From positions 4,902-68,901 of the forward strand of contig DASWEY010000022.1 of NCBI GenBank assembly GCA_036394575.1: a DNA stretch of 64,000 nucleotides, written 5' to 3'. The stretch comes from UKL13-2 sp036394575. GTDB taxonomy: Bacteria; Pseudomonadota; Gammaproteobacteria; Burkholderiales; Usitatibacteraceae. The position numbers and the translations under genes are program-made. Below are positions 10,275 to 21,316 of the stretch, piece by piece. Position 1 is the first letter of the stretch. Every line of letters starts with the position of its first letter. The notes beneath the pieces were generated by a model. That model saw only the letters and a program-made list of their open reading frames with translations, ran no database searches and was not told the origin of the DNA.

Positions 10275-11579
10275 TCACGCAGTGACCGGCTTGCTGATAT
10301 TCACCGCGGGTGCGCGCCCCTCCACATTCAGGAACTTGAAATCGACTTCCGGCACGCGGCCCGAGACGATATCCGCCAGCGCCTTGCCGGAACCGCAGCC
10401 TTCCGTCCAGCCCAGGGTGCCGTGGCCGGTGTTCAGGAATAGATTGGCATACTTGGCGCGGCCGATCGCCGGGCGGTTCGAGGGCGTGGCCGGGCGCAGG
10501 CCGGTCCAGTAGACCGGGTTGGCATAATCGGCCGCATGCGGGAACAACTCGCGGGTGCGGCGCACCAGGGCCTCGCAGCGCACCAGATTGAGATCGGTGC
10601 TGTAGCCGGTCAGCTCGGCGGTGCCAGCCACGCGCAGGCGATTGCCCAGCCGCGAGAACACGATCTTGTGGCCGTCGTCGGTCAGGCTGACGTTGGGCGC
10701 GCCTTCGAAGCCTGCGGTCGACAGGGTCGCCGAATAACCCTTGGCCGGGTACACCGGCACCGAGACGCCGATGGTCTTCAGCAGCAGCGGACTATAGGCG
10801 CCCATCGCCATGACGAAGGAATCGCCGCCAATGGCTTCATGGCCGGCACCGTTTTCTGCGCGCACCAGCACACTGGCGATTTTGTCGCCCTCGGTGCGAA
10901 TCGCATCGATGGTCGTCGAGTAGCGGAACTTCACGCCGGCAGCCTCGCACAGCCTGGCCAGGTTCTGCGTGAATTTATGCGCGTCGCCGGATTCGTCGGC
11001 ATCGGTAAAGGTCGCGCCGACAATCTTGTCGCGCGTCAGCTTGAGGGCAGGTTCGATCTCGACGGCGCGATCAACGCTGACCACCTGGCGATCGCAGCCG
11101 AAGTCGCGCATGATCTTGGCGGCCGGGATGGCCGCTTCCCATTCCTTGGGGTCCGTGTAGAAATGCAGTATCCCCTTGGTGAGGTGATCGTATTCGATCC
11201 CGGTTTCGCGGCGCAGTTCCTGCAGGCAATCGCGGCTGTAGGTGCCGAGATTGAGGATCTGCACGATATTGAATTTGGTGCGCGAGGGCAGGCATTCGAG
11301 CAGGAATTGCAGACCCCAGGCCCATTGCGCGGGATCGGCGCGCAGGCGAAACAGCAAGGGCGCATCTTCCTTGGCCAGCCACTTCAGCACCTTCAGCGGC
11401 GCGCCGGGATTGGCCCAGGGTTCGGCGTGCGAAACGGAAATCTGCCCGCCATTGGCGAAGCTGGTTTCCAGGCCGGCGCCCGGCTGACGATCGATGACGG
11501 TGACTTCATGGCCCTGTTTGGCCAGGTACCATGCCGAGCAGGTCCCGAGTATGCCTGCACCCAAAACGACGACTTTCAT
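10275..11579 (-). CDS. dadA: D-amino acid dehydrogenase small subunit (FAD-dependent)
   Basis: 434-aa FAD oxidoreductase of the DadA family (E. coli DadA has 432 aa), which oxidises D-alanine and other D-amino acids and passes electrons to the respiratory chain. It opens with the Rossmann FAD motif VVLGAGILGTCSAWYL and ends with the family block TGHGTLGWTEGCGSGK. The start at 11579 has AGGAG at good spacing. The leader is a tandem glycine riboswitch ending in a terminator, so the gene is expected to be switched by glycine. That makes glycine itself, or the alanine/glycine balance, a candidate substrate or signal. Confidence 0.93.
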   Translation of the reverse strand: MKVVVLGAGILGTCSAWYLAKQGHEVTVIDRQPGAGLETSFANGGQISVSHAEPWANPGAPLKVLKWLAKEDAPLLFRLRADPAQWAWGLQFLLECLPSRTKFNIVQILNLGTYSRDCLQELRRETGIEYDHLTKGILHFYTDPKEWEAAIPAAKIMRDFGCDRQVVSVDRAVEIEPALKLTRDKIVGATFTDADESGDAHKFTQNLARLCEAAGVKFRYSTTIDAIRTEGDKIASVLVRAENGAGHEAIGGDSFVMAMGAYSPLLLKTIGVSVPVYPAKGYSATLSTAGFEGAPNVSLTDDGHKIVFSRLGNRLRVAGTAELTGYSTDLNLVRCEALVRRTRELFPHAADYANPVYWTGLRPATPSNRPAIGRAKYANLFLNTGHGTLGWTEGCGSGKALADIVSGRVPEVDFKFLNVEGRAPAVNISKPVTA

Positions 11580-11606
11580 GCTTTTGCTCCTTGTATGAGC
11601 GCCAAT

Positions 11607-11642
11607 GAAAAAAGGGGGAGTGATCTCGTGGATCACTCCCCC
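11607..11642 (-). terminator. Terminator platform of the glycine riboswitch
   Basis: Perfect 12-bp stem GGGGGAGTGATC/GATCACTCCCCC (11614-11625 with 11631-11642) and a 5-base loop, followed on the minus strand by six T. It lies directly between the second glycine aptamer and dadA. Confidence 0.93.
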
Positions 11643-11643
11643 A

Positions 11644-11815
11644 TCCGTTCGCTTTACCTGAGAGTTTACGGAGACGATGCTCCGGGTGCCCCTTCGGTGG
11701 ATGGCCTCACTGTGCCACCTCTCTCCAGAAATATGTTGCGACCAGTCCTCGTTGCCTGAGCGATTCGCGGGGTGCTTGCGCCTTCGGCGGCCACACAAGG
11801 TGGCACTCTCCTGAT
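11644..11815 (-). promoter_or_regulatory. Tandem glycine riboswitch upstream of dadA
   Basis: Two glycine aptamers lie in series on the minus strand. The first (about 11815-11735) has GGAGAG, GGCCGCCGAAGGCGCAAG and CUCAGGCAACGAGGACUG. The second (about 11728-11645) has CUGGAGAGAGG, CCACCGAAGGGGCA and CUCUCAGGUAAAGCGAACGG. These are the conserved blocks of the gcvT-type glycine-binding RNA, including the usual short linker between the aptamers. A terminator follows immediately. The usual targets are glycine cleavage or transport genes; here it is a DadA-type dehydrogenase. Confidence 0.93.
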
Positions 11816-11878
11816 CAACGCGCGGAGTGTACGGGAATTACGCTAGTATTGTCAAAATTCCAGAAGGGCCGAACCATC

Positions 11879-12748
11879 ATGTCAACACTGCCCCACTCTC
11901 CCGTCCTTTCCCAGTTTGCGCAAAGCGCCTGCCTGTTCGACCCGGCCGACAGCCTGCTGCCGTTCACGGTGGACGGGGTGCTCGCCGGCTGGATGAAGCG
12001 CTCCTTCGCCGATCATCTGGGCGACTGGCCGGAACATTTTGCGATTCGCCCGCGTGGCGTCGGCATGCTGGGGCATTTCGCCTCGCCCGAGCATCGCAGC
12101 GCGGCGCTGGCTGAGGTCGTGGAAGCACTGGCCGCACAGGGCGCCATCCATGGCTGGCGCGGCGAACTGGTCACCGTGGCGGAATCGTTCTACGCGCCGC
12201 CCGTGTTTCATATCGAGCGCGCCGCCTCGCGCTACTTCGGCCTGACCATGTACGCCGCACACCTCAACGGCCTGACCGAACGCAATGGCGAGCTGCAGAT
12301 GTGGATCGCGAAACGCGCCGACAGCAAGACCATCGATCCGGGCAAGCTGGACAATCTGACCGCCGGACGCATCGCCCGCGGCTTTTCGCCCTGGCAGACC
12401 CTGATCAAGGAAACCGGCGAAGAGGCCGGTGTGCCCGATGCACTGGCGCAGCGGGCCAAATGTAGCGGCGCGGTGCGCTGCAAATACCTGGTCGACGAGG
12501 GACTGCATCACGAGGTGATGTTCGTGCACGATCTGCTGCTGCCGGCGGATTTCACGCCGCAGAACCGGGACGGGGAAGTCGCCGCTTTCCACTGCCATTC
12601 CATGGCCGAGATCATGCGCATGCTCGAAACCCCGGCGCAGTTCACCACCGACGCGGCACTGGTGATCATCGACTGCCTGATTCGCCTTGGCTACATCGGC
12701 TCCGACCGCGACGATTATCTGGAGCTGATCCACGCCATGCGGCCGTGA
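11879..12748 (+). CDS. Nudix hydrolase with DUF4743 domain
   Basis: 289 aa: an N-terminal DUF4743 region (WPEHFAIRPRGVGMLG, 40-60) and a Nudix fold. The Nudix box is degenerate: KETGEEAGV keeps the metal-binding EE and Gly, but the upstream Glu of the canonical pattern is replaced. This matches the eukaryote-like thiamine diphosphatase branch (yeast YJR142W, TPK-linked Nudix), proposed to remove damaged thiamine diphosphates. ATG 11879 is preferred over TTG 11849, which overlaps the end of the glycine riboswitch region. A single gene, divergent from dadA. Confidence 0.85.
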   Translation: MSTLPHSPVLSQFAQSACLFDPADSLLPFTVDGVLAGWMKRSFADHLGDWPEHFAIRPRGVGMLGHFASPEHRSAALAEVVEALAAQGAIHGWRGELVTVAESFYAPPVFHIERAASRYFGLTMYAAHLNGLTERNGELQMWIAKRADSKTIDPGKLDNLTAGRIARGFSPWQTLIKETGEEAGVPDALAQRAKCSGAVRCKYLVDEGLHHEVMFVHDLLLPADFTPQNRDGEVAAFHCHSMAEIMRMLETPAQFTTDAALVIIDCLIRLGYIGSDRDDYLELIHAMRP

Positions 12749-12778
12749 GTACCGCCCGGGCTGCCGTTGATTTTTTAG

Positions 12779-12847
12779 CGCAGATCAAGCACTGGCGCGG
12801 TGTTTGAGACATTTTTGCTCCAAAAGGCGCACCAACGCTAGAGTTTG
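12779..12847. repeat. 69-bp palindromic repeat, copy A
   Basis: Member of the interspersed family found five times in this window. Left end CGCAGATC, core CTGGCGCGG and ACATTTTTGC, right arm ACCAACGCTAGAGTTTG. By eye it matches the reverse complement of copy B at about 50 of 69 positions, with the last 17 bases identical. It lies between the convergent Nudix gene and acetoacetyl-CoA synthetase gene, 18 bp from the latter's stop. Confidence 0.75.
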
Positions 12848-12864
12848 AAATTCTTGTCGCCAGG

Positions 12865-14865
<2,001 letters not shown>

Positions 14866-14943
14866 GAAACACCCCCGGACGCAGCCACGCCGCCGGACAG
14901 TCGGCACAGAATTTCAGCGGTCATCACCAGCCACCCGGTCTGA

Positions 14944-16299
14944 TCAGAGCGCAACCTGGAAAGCCGCAGCGGTTTTGGCCTTGACTTCATCCAGCGTCAC
15001 ACCGGGATGCAATTCGATCAGCGCCAGGCCCTGGCCGGGCCTGACCTCGAACACGCAGAGGTCGGTGATGATCAGATTGACCACGCCCTTGCCGGTCAGC
15101 GGCAGCGAGCACGATTTCAGAATCTTCGACGCGCCATCCTTGGACGTGTGCTCCATCAACACCACCACGCGCCGCACGCCCGACACCAGGTCCATGGCGC
15201 CGCCGGGGCCCTTGACCATCTTGCCGGGTACCATCCAGTTGGCAAGATCGCCGTTCTCGGCGACTTCCAGGCCGCCCAGGATCGACAGATCCACGTGTCC
15301 GCCGCGGATCATGCCGAAGGAATCGGCGCTGGAGAAAAAGCTCGAGCCGGGCAAGGTGGTGATGGTCTGCTTGCCGGCATTGATCAGGTCGGCATCGATG
15401 GTGGCGTCCGTCGGGAACGGGCCGATGCCGAGCAAGCCGTTTTCGGATTGCAGATGCACATTCATGCCGGCCGGAATGAAATTCGCCACCAGCGTCGGAA
15501 TGCCGATGCCGAGGTTGACGTAATAGCCGTCGCGCAATTCCCTGGCCGCGCGCCTGGCCATCAGCTCGCGGATCGGCGAATCTTTTTTCGAGGCGGCCGC
15601 GCCTTGCACGGTGCGGAACTCGATGCGCTTTTCATACTTGGCGCCCTGCACGATGCGGTCGACAAAAATGCCCGGCGTATGAATCTGGTCGGGATCGAGT
15701 TCGCCGACTTCGACCAGTTCCTCGACTTCCGCCACCGTCACCTTGCCGCAGGTGGCGATCATGGGATTGAAATTGCGCGTGGTCTTGCGATAGACGAGGT
15801 TGCCGGCCTTGTCGCCCTTCCAGGCCTTGACGATCGACAGGTCGGTACGGATCGCGTCTTCCAGCACGTATTCGCGGCCATCGAAGCTGTGCGTGTGCTT
15901 GCCTTCGGCCAGCTTGGTGCCGTAGGAAGTGCGCGTATAGAAACCGGGGATGCCGGCGCCGCCGGCGCGAAATTTTTCCGCCAGCGTACCCTGCGGCACC
16001 AGTTGCAGATCGAGTTCGCCGGCCAATACCTGGCGCTCGAATTCCTTGTTTTCGCCAACATAGGAGGCGATCACTTTTTTCACCTGGCGGGTCTTGAGCA
16101 GCAGGCCCATGCCGAAATCGTCGACGCCGGCATTATTGCCGGCAATGGTGAGTCCCTTGACGCCCGAATCGACCAAGGCCTGGATCAGGTTTTCCGGGAT
16201 GCCGCACAGACCGAAACCGCCGGCGGCGATGCTCATATTGTCTTTCAGCAGGCCATCCAGCGCGGATTTGGCATCCTTGTAAACTTTGCTTGTGCTCAT
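14944..16299 (-). CDS. Succinyl-CoA:3-ketoacid CoA-transferase, A and B subunits in one chain
   Basis: Moves CoA from succinyl-CoA to acetoacetate. 451 aa contain a complete A subunit (1 to about 225, GGFGLCGIPE near the start) and a complete B subunit (about 244-451, with the catalytic Glu286 in SENGLLG), joined by a linker around 225-243 (FRTVQGAAASKKD). In most bacteria these are two genes, scoA and scoB; the fused form is typical of mitochondrial OXCT1. The frame is uninterrupted, and AGGAGACAGG precedes the ATG. Neighbours bdhA (131 bp upstream) and acetoacetyl-CoA synthetase fit ketone-body or polyhydroxybutyrate breakdown. Confidence 0.93.
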   Translation of the reverse strand: MSTSKVYKDAKSALDGLLKDNMSIAAGGFGLCGIPENLIQALVDSGVKGLTIAGNNAGVDDFGMGLLLKTRQVKKVIASYVGENKEFERQVLAGELDLQLVPQGTLAEKFRAGGAGIPGFYTRTSYGTKLAEGKHTHSFDGREYVLEDAIRTDLSIVKAWKGDKAGNLVYRKTTRNFNPMIATCGKVTVAEVEELVEVGELDPDQIHTPGIFVDRIVQGAKYEKRIEFRTVQGAAASKKDSPIRELMARRAARELRDGYYVNLGIGIPTLVANFIPAGMNVHLQSENGLLGIGPFPTDATIDADLINAGKQTITTLPGSSFFSSADSFGMIRGGHVDLSILGGLEVAENGDLANWMVPGKMVKGPGGAMDLVSGVRRVVVLMEHTSKDGASKILKSCSLPLTGKGVVNLIITDLCVFEVRPGQGLALIELHPGVTLDEVKAKTAAAFQVAL

Positions 16300-16430
16300 T
16301 GTTCCTGTCTCCTGGTTTCAGTGGGGCTCGCCACCGATTTTTTTTGATTTCCGGGTATTCCCGGCTGGCGCCACATTATCGCCATTAATGCCGCTATTGC
16401 CACCCAGCCCGCCTACGCCGTTCCGACGCC

Positions 16431-17222
16431 CTACTTGGCGGTCCAGCCGCCGTCGATCGACATCGCCGCACCGGTGATGGTTCCTGCCATGTCGCCCGCC
16501 AGATACAAGGCCAGCGACGCCACTTCTTCAACGGTGACGAAGCGTTTGTTGGGCTGCGGTTCCAGCAGCACATCGCGAATCACGTTCTCGCGCGGAATGC
16601 CGTGCACCTTGGCCTGGTCGTCGATCTGCTTTTCCACCAGGGGGGTCAGCACATACCCCGGGCAGATCGAATTGGCGGTGATGCCCATTTCGGCGACTTC
16701 CAGCGCCAGCGATTTGGTGAAGCCGACCACGCCATGCTTGGCGGCGACGTAGGCGGATTTGAACGGCGAGGCCACCAGGCCGTGGGCCGAGGCGATATTG
16801 ATCACGCGTCCCCATTTGCGCGCCTTCATGCCCGGCAGGGCGGCTCTAGTGGCATGGAAAACCGAGGACAGGTTGATGGCGATGATCGCATCCCATTTTT
16901 CCGGCGGGAACACGTCGACGGCGGCCACATGCTGGATGCCGGCGTTGTTGACCAGAATATCGACGGCGCCGAGGGCCTTGATCGCCTCCTCCACCATGCC
17001 GGTGACGGCGGCCGGTTTCGACATATCGGCGCCCGAGTAAACGACCTTGACGCCGAATTCGGCCGCCATCGAGGCACGCAATTTTTCGATCTCGGCGGCG
17101 TCGCCGAAACCGTTCAACATCACATTGGCGCCGGCGCCGGCCAGGACGCGGGCGATACCTTCACCGATACCGCTGGTGGAGCCGGTGACCAGTGCCGATT
17201 TGCCGGAAAGTGCTTTGCTCAT
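16431..17222 (-). CDS. bdhA: D-3-hydroxybutyrate dehydrogenase
   Basis: NAD-dependent oxidation of 3-hydroxybutyrate to acetoacetate. 263-aa short-chain dehydrogenase: cofactor loop TGSTSGIGEG at 14-23, NNAGIQHV, the catalytic Ser and the Tyr-X3-Lys in SAYVAAKHG, and the family ending SIDGGWTAK. The substrate is inferred from the strong family pattern (HGLVASPFKSAYVAAKHG) and from the CoA-transferase and acetoacetyl-CoA synthetase genes downstream. AGGAG is well placed. It starts 10 bp after the upstream GNAT gene ends, so the two are probably cotranscribed. Confidence 0.93.
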   Translation of the reverse strand: MSKALSGKSALVTGSTSGIGEGIARVLAGAGANVMLNGFGDAAEIEKLRASMAAEFGVKVVYSGADMSKPAAVTGMVEEAIKALGAVDILVNNAGIQHVAAVDVFPPEKWDAIIAINLSSVFHATRAALPGMKARKWGRVINIASAHGLVASPFKSAYVAAKHGVVGFTKSLALEVAEMGITANSICPGYVLTPLVEKQIDDQAKVHGIPRENVIRDVLLEPQPNKRFVTVEEVASLALYLAGDMAGTITGAAMSIDGGWTAK

Positions 17223-17232
17223 GGAATGCTCC

Positions 17233-17694
17233 TCAGTTTGTCTTCTTCAACATTTCCAAATGCGGAATATCGTCTTCGATATAGACATCCGACACCGTCT
17301 CGAAACCGAACGCCTGATAAAACTTTTCCAGCCGCTGCTGCGCGCCGATACGATTGCCCCGACCTGGAAACAGCGCGGCATGGCGCGCCAGCGCCTCAGC
17401 CAGCAGGATGCGTCCATAGCCTTTCATGCGGACCGCGCGCGCCGTCACCACCCGACCGATCGAGGGCTCGGCATATTTGATGCCCGCATCGACCAGCCGG
17501 CAATAGGCGACCAGTTCGCGGCGCCCGTCGATCTCTTCCCAGCCCAGCAGATGCCATGAATGCGGATCGGCGCCGTCGTTGTCCTGAAACGGGCAGTTTT
17601 GCTCCACCACGAACACATCGGTGCGCAGGGTGGAAACCGCATACCAGTCATGCAGGCTCAAATTCTCGAAGCGTGAAAATTGCCAGGTCAACAT
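17233..17694 (-). CDS. GNAT family N-acetyltransferase, ElaA type
   Basis: 153-aa protein of the ElaA branch of the GNAT superfamily. Typical ElaA features: LRTDVFVVEQNCPFQD near the N-terminus (25-43), IGRVVTARAVRMKGYGRILL for the acetyl-CoA loop, and FYQAFGFETVSDVYIEDDIPH near the end. The substrate is unknown. The Shine-Dalgarno is weak (AAGG close to ATG). It precedes bdhA by 10 bp, which suggests cotranscription without a clear functional link. Confidence 0.87.
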   Translation of the reverse strand: MLTWQFSRFENLSLHDWYAVSTLRTDVFVVEQNCPFQDNDGADPHSWHLLGWEEIDGRRELVAYCRLVDAGIKYAEPSIGRVVTARAVRMKGYGRILLAEALARHAALFPGRGNRIGAQQRLEKFYQAFGFETVSDVYIEDDIPHLEMLKKTN

Positions 17695-17735
17695 ACCTTA
17701 TTCCAGAATCGCATTGATCTTGTCAGCTTGGGCCG

Positions 17736-17843
17736 TAGGTCGGGTTAGCGGCTTTATCGCGTAACCCGACAGGCCCGGTTCAACATCGGCATTTCGCGCA
17801 CTGATTTGTCTTGTCGGGTTACGCTGCGCCAACCCGACCTGCG
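17736..17843. repeat. Paired REP-like palindromes (GTCGGGTTA...TAACCCGAC)
   Basis: Two hairpin units lie head to head: 17739-17770 (GTCGGGTTAGCG with CGTAACCCGAC) and 17813-17838 (GTCGGGTT with AACCCGAC). The outer flanks GTAGGTCGGGTT and AACCCGACCTGCG are also inverted copies. The TCGGGTTACGC motif is a familiar intergenic repeat type in many proteobacteria. It fills the space between the GNAT gene start and the ppsA end. No coding potential is seen. Confidence 0.8.
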
Positions 17844-17877
17844 CCACGTTAACGTCGATCGGGATCGGCCACAGCGA

Positions 17878-20250
17878 CTACTTCGATTTCGCCAGATGCA
17901 ACCACGTCTCCACCACCGTATCCGGGTTCAGGGACATGGACTCGATACCTTCCTTCATCAGCCATTCGGCCAGGTCCGGATAATCGCTGGGCCCTTGCCC
18001 GCAGATGCCGACGTATTTGTCCGCCTTGCGGCACGCCTGGATCGCCATATGCAGCATGCGCTTCACCGCCGCATCGCGCTCATCGAAGGCGTCCATCACC
18101 AAGCCCGAATCGCGGTCGAGCGCCAGGGTCAGCTGCGTCATATCGTTGGAACCGATCGAGAAACCGTCGAAGCGTTTGAGAAATTCATCGGCGAGAATGG
18201 CGTTCGAGGGGATCTCGCACATCATCACGATCTTGAGATCGTTCTTGCCGCGCTCGAGCCCGAACTGTTTCATGATCTCGAGCACCTGGTCGGCCTCGCC
18301 CAGGGTGCGCACAAACGGCACCATCAGTTCCACATTGGTGAGCCCCATGGTGTCGCGCACGAATTTCATCGCCTCGCACTCGAGGCGGAAGCATTCGCGG
18401 AACGATTGCGCGATATAGCGCGAGGCGCCGCGAAAGCCCAGCATCGGATTTTCTTCGGTGGGCTCGTAGCGCGGGCCGCCGATCAGGTTGCGGTATTCGT
18501 TCGATTTGAAATCGGACAGCCGCACGATGACTTTTTTCGGCCAGAACGCGGCGGCGATGGTGGCCACGCCTTCGGCCATTTTCTTCACGTAAAAATCGAC
18601 CGGGTTCAGGTAGCCGCGCGCCTGCTTCGCCACCTGCGCCTTCAGCTCATCCGGCAATTTGCCGAATTCCAGGCAGGCCTTGGGGTGGATGCCGATGGTG
18701 TTCGAGATGATGAATTCGAGGCGGGCCAGGCCGACGCCTTCGTTGGGCAGCTGCGCAAAATCGAAAGCGAGTTCGGGGTTGCCGACGTTCATCGCGATCT
18801 TCACCGGAATTTCCGGCATCTTGTCCAGCGAGACCTCGATCACTTCGAACGGCACCTTGCCACGGTAGATATGGCCGGTGTCGCCCTCGCAGCAGCTGAC
18901 GGTGAGGTCTTCGCCCGGCTTGACCACTTCGGTGGCATTTTCGCAGCCCACCACCGCCGGCACACCCAGCTCTCGGGCGATGATGGCGGCGTGGCAGGTG
19001 CGGCCGCCGCGATTGGTGATGATGGCCGCGGCCTTTTTCATCACCGGTTCCCAGTTGGGGTCGGTCATGTCGGTGACGATCACATCGCCTTCGCGAAACA
19101 GATTGATCTCGCTGACGTCCTTGATCACGCGCGCCGGCCCCGCCCCCACCTTGCCGCCGATCGCGCGGCCCTCGGCAATTTTCACGCCCTCGCCCTTCAT
19201 GCGGTAGCGGGTCAGCACATCGCCATGTTTTTCCTGCGATTTCACCGTCTCGGGGCGCGCCTGCAGAATATACAGCTTGCCGTCGCCGCCGTCCTTGCCC
19301 CATTCGATGTCCATCGGACGGCCGTAGTGGGCTTCGATGGCCATCGCGTATTTGGCCAGTTCTTCCACCTCGGCATCGGTCAGGGAAAAACGCTCGCGCT
19401 CGGCGGCATCCACCGGCTTGACCTCAACCGATTTGCCGGCCGCGGCGCTGCTGCCGAAAATCATTTTCTCGGCCTTGGTGCCCAGGCTGCGGCGCAGCAC
19501 GGCCGGCTTGCCGTTTTTCAGGCACAGCTTGGAAATATAAAATTCATCCGGGTTGACCGCGCCCTGCACCACCATTTCACCGAGCCCATAGCTGGACGTA
19601 ATGAACACCACATCCGGGAAGCCGGATTCGGTATCGAGCGTGAACATCACACCGGCGGCGCCGCTGTCCGAGCGCACCATGCGCTGCACACCGGCGCTGA
19701 GCGCGACCTCGGCATGGGCAAAATCCTTGTGCACGCGGTAGGAAATGGCGCGGTCGTTGTACAGCGAGGCGAACACATGCTTGATCGCTTCCAGCACATT
19801 GTCGATGCCGCGAATGTTGAGATAGGTCTCCTGCTGGCCGGCGAAGGAGGCGTCGGGCAGGTCTTCGGCGGTGGCCGAGGAGCGCACCGCAAAGCTGGCC
19901 TCGACATTACCTTTGGTTAATTCTGCATAGCCGGCACGGATTTCCGTTTCGAGCGCGGGCTGCAGCGGCGCCTTCACCACCCAGTCGCGGACCATGGCGC
20001 CGGTTTTGGCCAGGGCCGCCAGATCATCCACATCCAGATTGACCAGGGCCGCATTGATCTTTTCGGTGAGCTGGTTGTGGTTCAGAAATTCGCGAAACGC
20101 TTCCGCCGTGGTGGCGAAGCCGCCGGGCACCCGAACTCCGGCTTTCGACAGTTGGCTGATCAGTTCTCCCAGCGAAGAATTTTTGCCGCCGACGGTGGCG
20201 ACATCATGCATGCGAAGAGTGGCGAGCGGAAGAACGAGGGGCAGGGACAT
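17878..20250 (-). CDS. ppsA: Phosphoenolpyruvate synthase
   Basis: Converts pyruvate and ATP to PEP, AMP and phosphate. 790 aa: N-terminal ATP-grasp domain (1 to about 350), swivelling phosphohistidine domain with His420 (GGRTCHAAI), and a C-terminal PEP/pyruvate barrel with the acid Cys750 in GICGQGPSDYP. It is divergent from ppsR, whose product controls PpsA by phosphorylation of the active-site region, so regulation is both genetic and post-translational. The Shine-Dalgarno is weak. Together with pckG it gives two routes to PEP. Confidence 0.97.
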   Translation of the reverse strand: MSLPLVLPLATLRMHDVATVGGKNSSLGELISQLSKAGVRVPGGFATTAEAFREFLNHNQLTEKINAALVNLDVDDLAALAKTGAMVRDWVVKAPLQPALETEIRAGYAELTKGNVEASFAVRSSATAEDLPDASFAGQQETYLNIRGIDNVLEAIKHVFASLYNDRAISYRVHKDFAHAEVALSAGVQRMVRSDSGAAGVMFTLDTESGFPDVVFITSSYGLGEMVVQGAVNPDEFYISKLCLKNGKPAVLRRSLGTKAEKMIFGSSAAAGKSVEVKPVDAAERERFSLTDAEVEELAKYAMAIEAHYGRPMDIEWGKDGGDGKLYILQARPETVKSQEKHGDVLTRYRMKGEGVKIAEGRAIGGKVGAGPARVIKDVSEINLFREGDVIVTDMTDPNWEPVMKKAAAIITNRGGRTCHAAIIARELGVPAVVGCENATEVVKPGEDLTVSCCEGDTGHIYRGKVPFEVIEVSLDKMPEIPVKIAMNVGNPELAFDFAQLPNEGVGLARLEFIISNTIGIHPKACLEFGKLPDELKAQVAKQARGYLNPVDFYVKKMAEGVATIAAAFWPKKVIVRLSDFKSNEYRNLIGGPRYEPTEENPMLGFRGASRYIAQSFRECFRLECEAMKFVRDTMGLTNVELMVPFVRTLGEADQVLEIMKQFGLERGKNDLKIVMMCEIPSNAILADEFLKRFDGFSIGSNDMTQLTLALDRDSGLVMDAFDERDAAVKRMLHMAIQACRKADKYVGICGQGPSDYPDLAEWLMKEGIESMSLNPDTVVETWLHLAKSK

Positions 20251-20375
20251 GGCGAATCCGGAAGAGAGCGGTTAGGGAATTATCGACAAGAAACGGCAGA
20301 CGTTCGAGGAAGATAGTCCATAATTATAGCTTCCCCAGACCCCTTGCTGCACCGCAAAAATACCAGGACCCGTCC

Positions 20376-21200
20376 ATGCCCCACCGTCGCACCGCCTTTT
20401 TTGTCTCCGACCGCACCGGCATTACCGTGGAAATGCTGGGAAGCTCCCTGCTGACCCAGTTCGACGACGTCGAGTTCCGCCGCGTCACCCTGCCCTTTAT
20501 CGACAATATGGACAAGGCGCGCGACGTTCTCGACCAGATCGAGGCGGCAAAGTCGCAATCGGGGATGCGCCCTCTGGTATTCACCTCGCTGATGGCCGAC
20601 GATATCCGCGAGGAAATCTCCAAGGCCAATGCCATGGTCCTGGACCTGTTCGACCGCTTTATCGTGCCGCTGGAAAAGGAACTGGGTGTGACCTCGGCCC
20701 ATGCGATCGGGCGCAGCCACTCGGCCGGCAATTTCAAGGACTACAACCACCGCATCGAGGCGGTGAATTACACCCTGGCCCACGACGACGGCATGACCAA
20801 CCGCAACCTGGACCAGGCGGACATCATCCTGGTCGGCGTCTCGCGCAGCGGCAAGACCCCCACCTGTCTGTACATGGCCCTGCAGTTCGGCATCAAGGCG
20901 GCCAATTACCCGCTGATTCCCGAGGACATGGAGCGCATGAAACTGCCGCCCGCGCTGATCCCGCTGCGACAGAAGGTCTGGGGGCTGTCCATCACCCCGG
21001 AGCGCCTGCAGCAAATCCGCCAGGAACGCAAGCCCGACAGCAAGTACGCCTCCCTTGAAAATTGCCGCTGGGAAGTCGCCGCCGCCGAATCGCTGATGCA
21101 GCAAGCCGGCATCTCCTTCCTGAACTCCACCACCAAGAGCATTGAAGAACTGGCCGCCACCATCCTGCATGAGGCCCATCTGGTACGCCGCGTCTATTAA
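20376..21200 (+). CDS. ppsR: PEP synthase regulatory protein (bifunctional kinase/pyrophosphorylase)
   Basis: 274-aa DUF299 protein. It inactivates PpsA by ADP-dependent phosphorylation of a threonine next to the catalytic His and reactivates it by phosphate-dependent dephosphorylation. The nucleotide-binding loop GVSRSGKTPT lies at about 153-162, and the family opening RRTAFFVSDRTGITVEMLG is clear. The start ATG 20376 has AGGA nine bases upstream. It is divergent from its target ppsA with 125 bp between, which probably holds both promoters (the AT-rich TATAATTATGG in the middle). Confidence 0.95.
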   Translation: MPHRRTAFFVSDRTGITVEMLGSSLLTQFDDVEFRRVTLPFIDNMDKARDVLDQIEAAKSQSGMRPLVFTSLMADDIREEISKANAMVLDLFDRFIVPLEKELGVTSAHAIGRSHSAGNFKDYNHRIEAVNYTLAHDDGMTNRNLDQADIILVGVSRSGKTPTCLYMALQFGIKAANYPLIPEDMERMKLPPALIPLRQKVWGLSITPERLQQIRQERKPDSKYASLENCRWEVAAAESLMQQAGISFLNSTTKSIEELAATILHEAHLVRRVY

Positions 21201-21316
21201 CATGTTTGTTGAGTAGAACCAGTGTTTGTGACATGATTTGCCGCACCAACCGGTCGAAAAAATAAACAGACCGGATAAAAAATAAATCCAATAAATATAT
21301 CTCTGAGGAGCTTCGC

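Noticed and set aside
14944..16299. Fused CoA-transferase as a sequencing error joining scoA and scoB
   Set aside because: The linker is in frame without stop, has plausible linker composition, and no ribosome site or start stands out at the junction.
17806..19920. 704-codon plus-strand open frame opposite ppsA
   Set aside because: Antisense shadow of ppsA with low-information composition; ppsA has full catalytic motifs.
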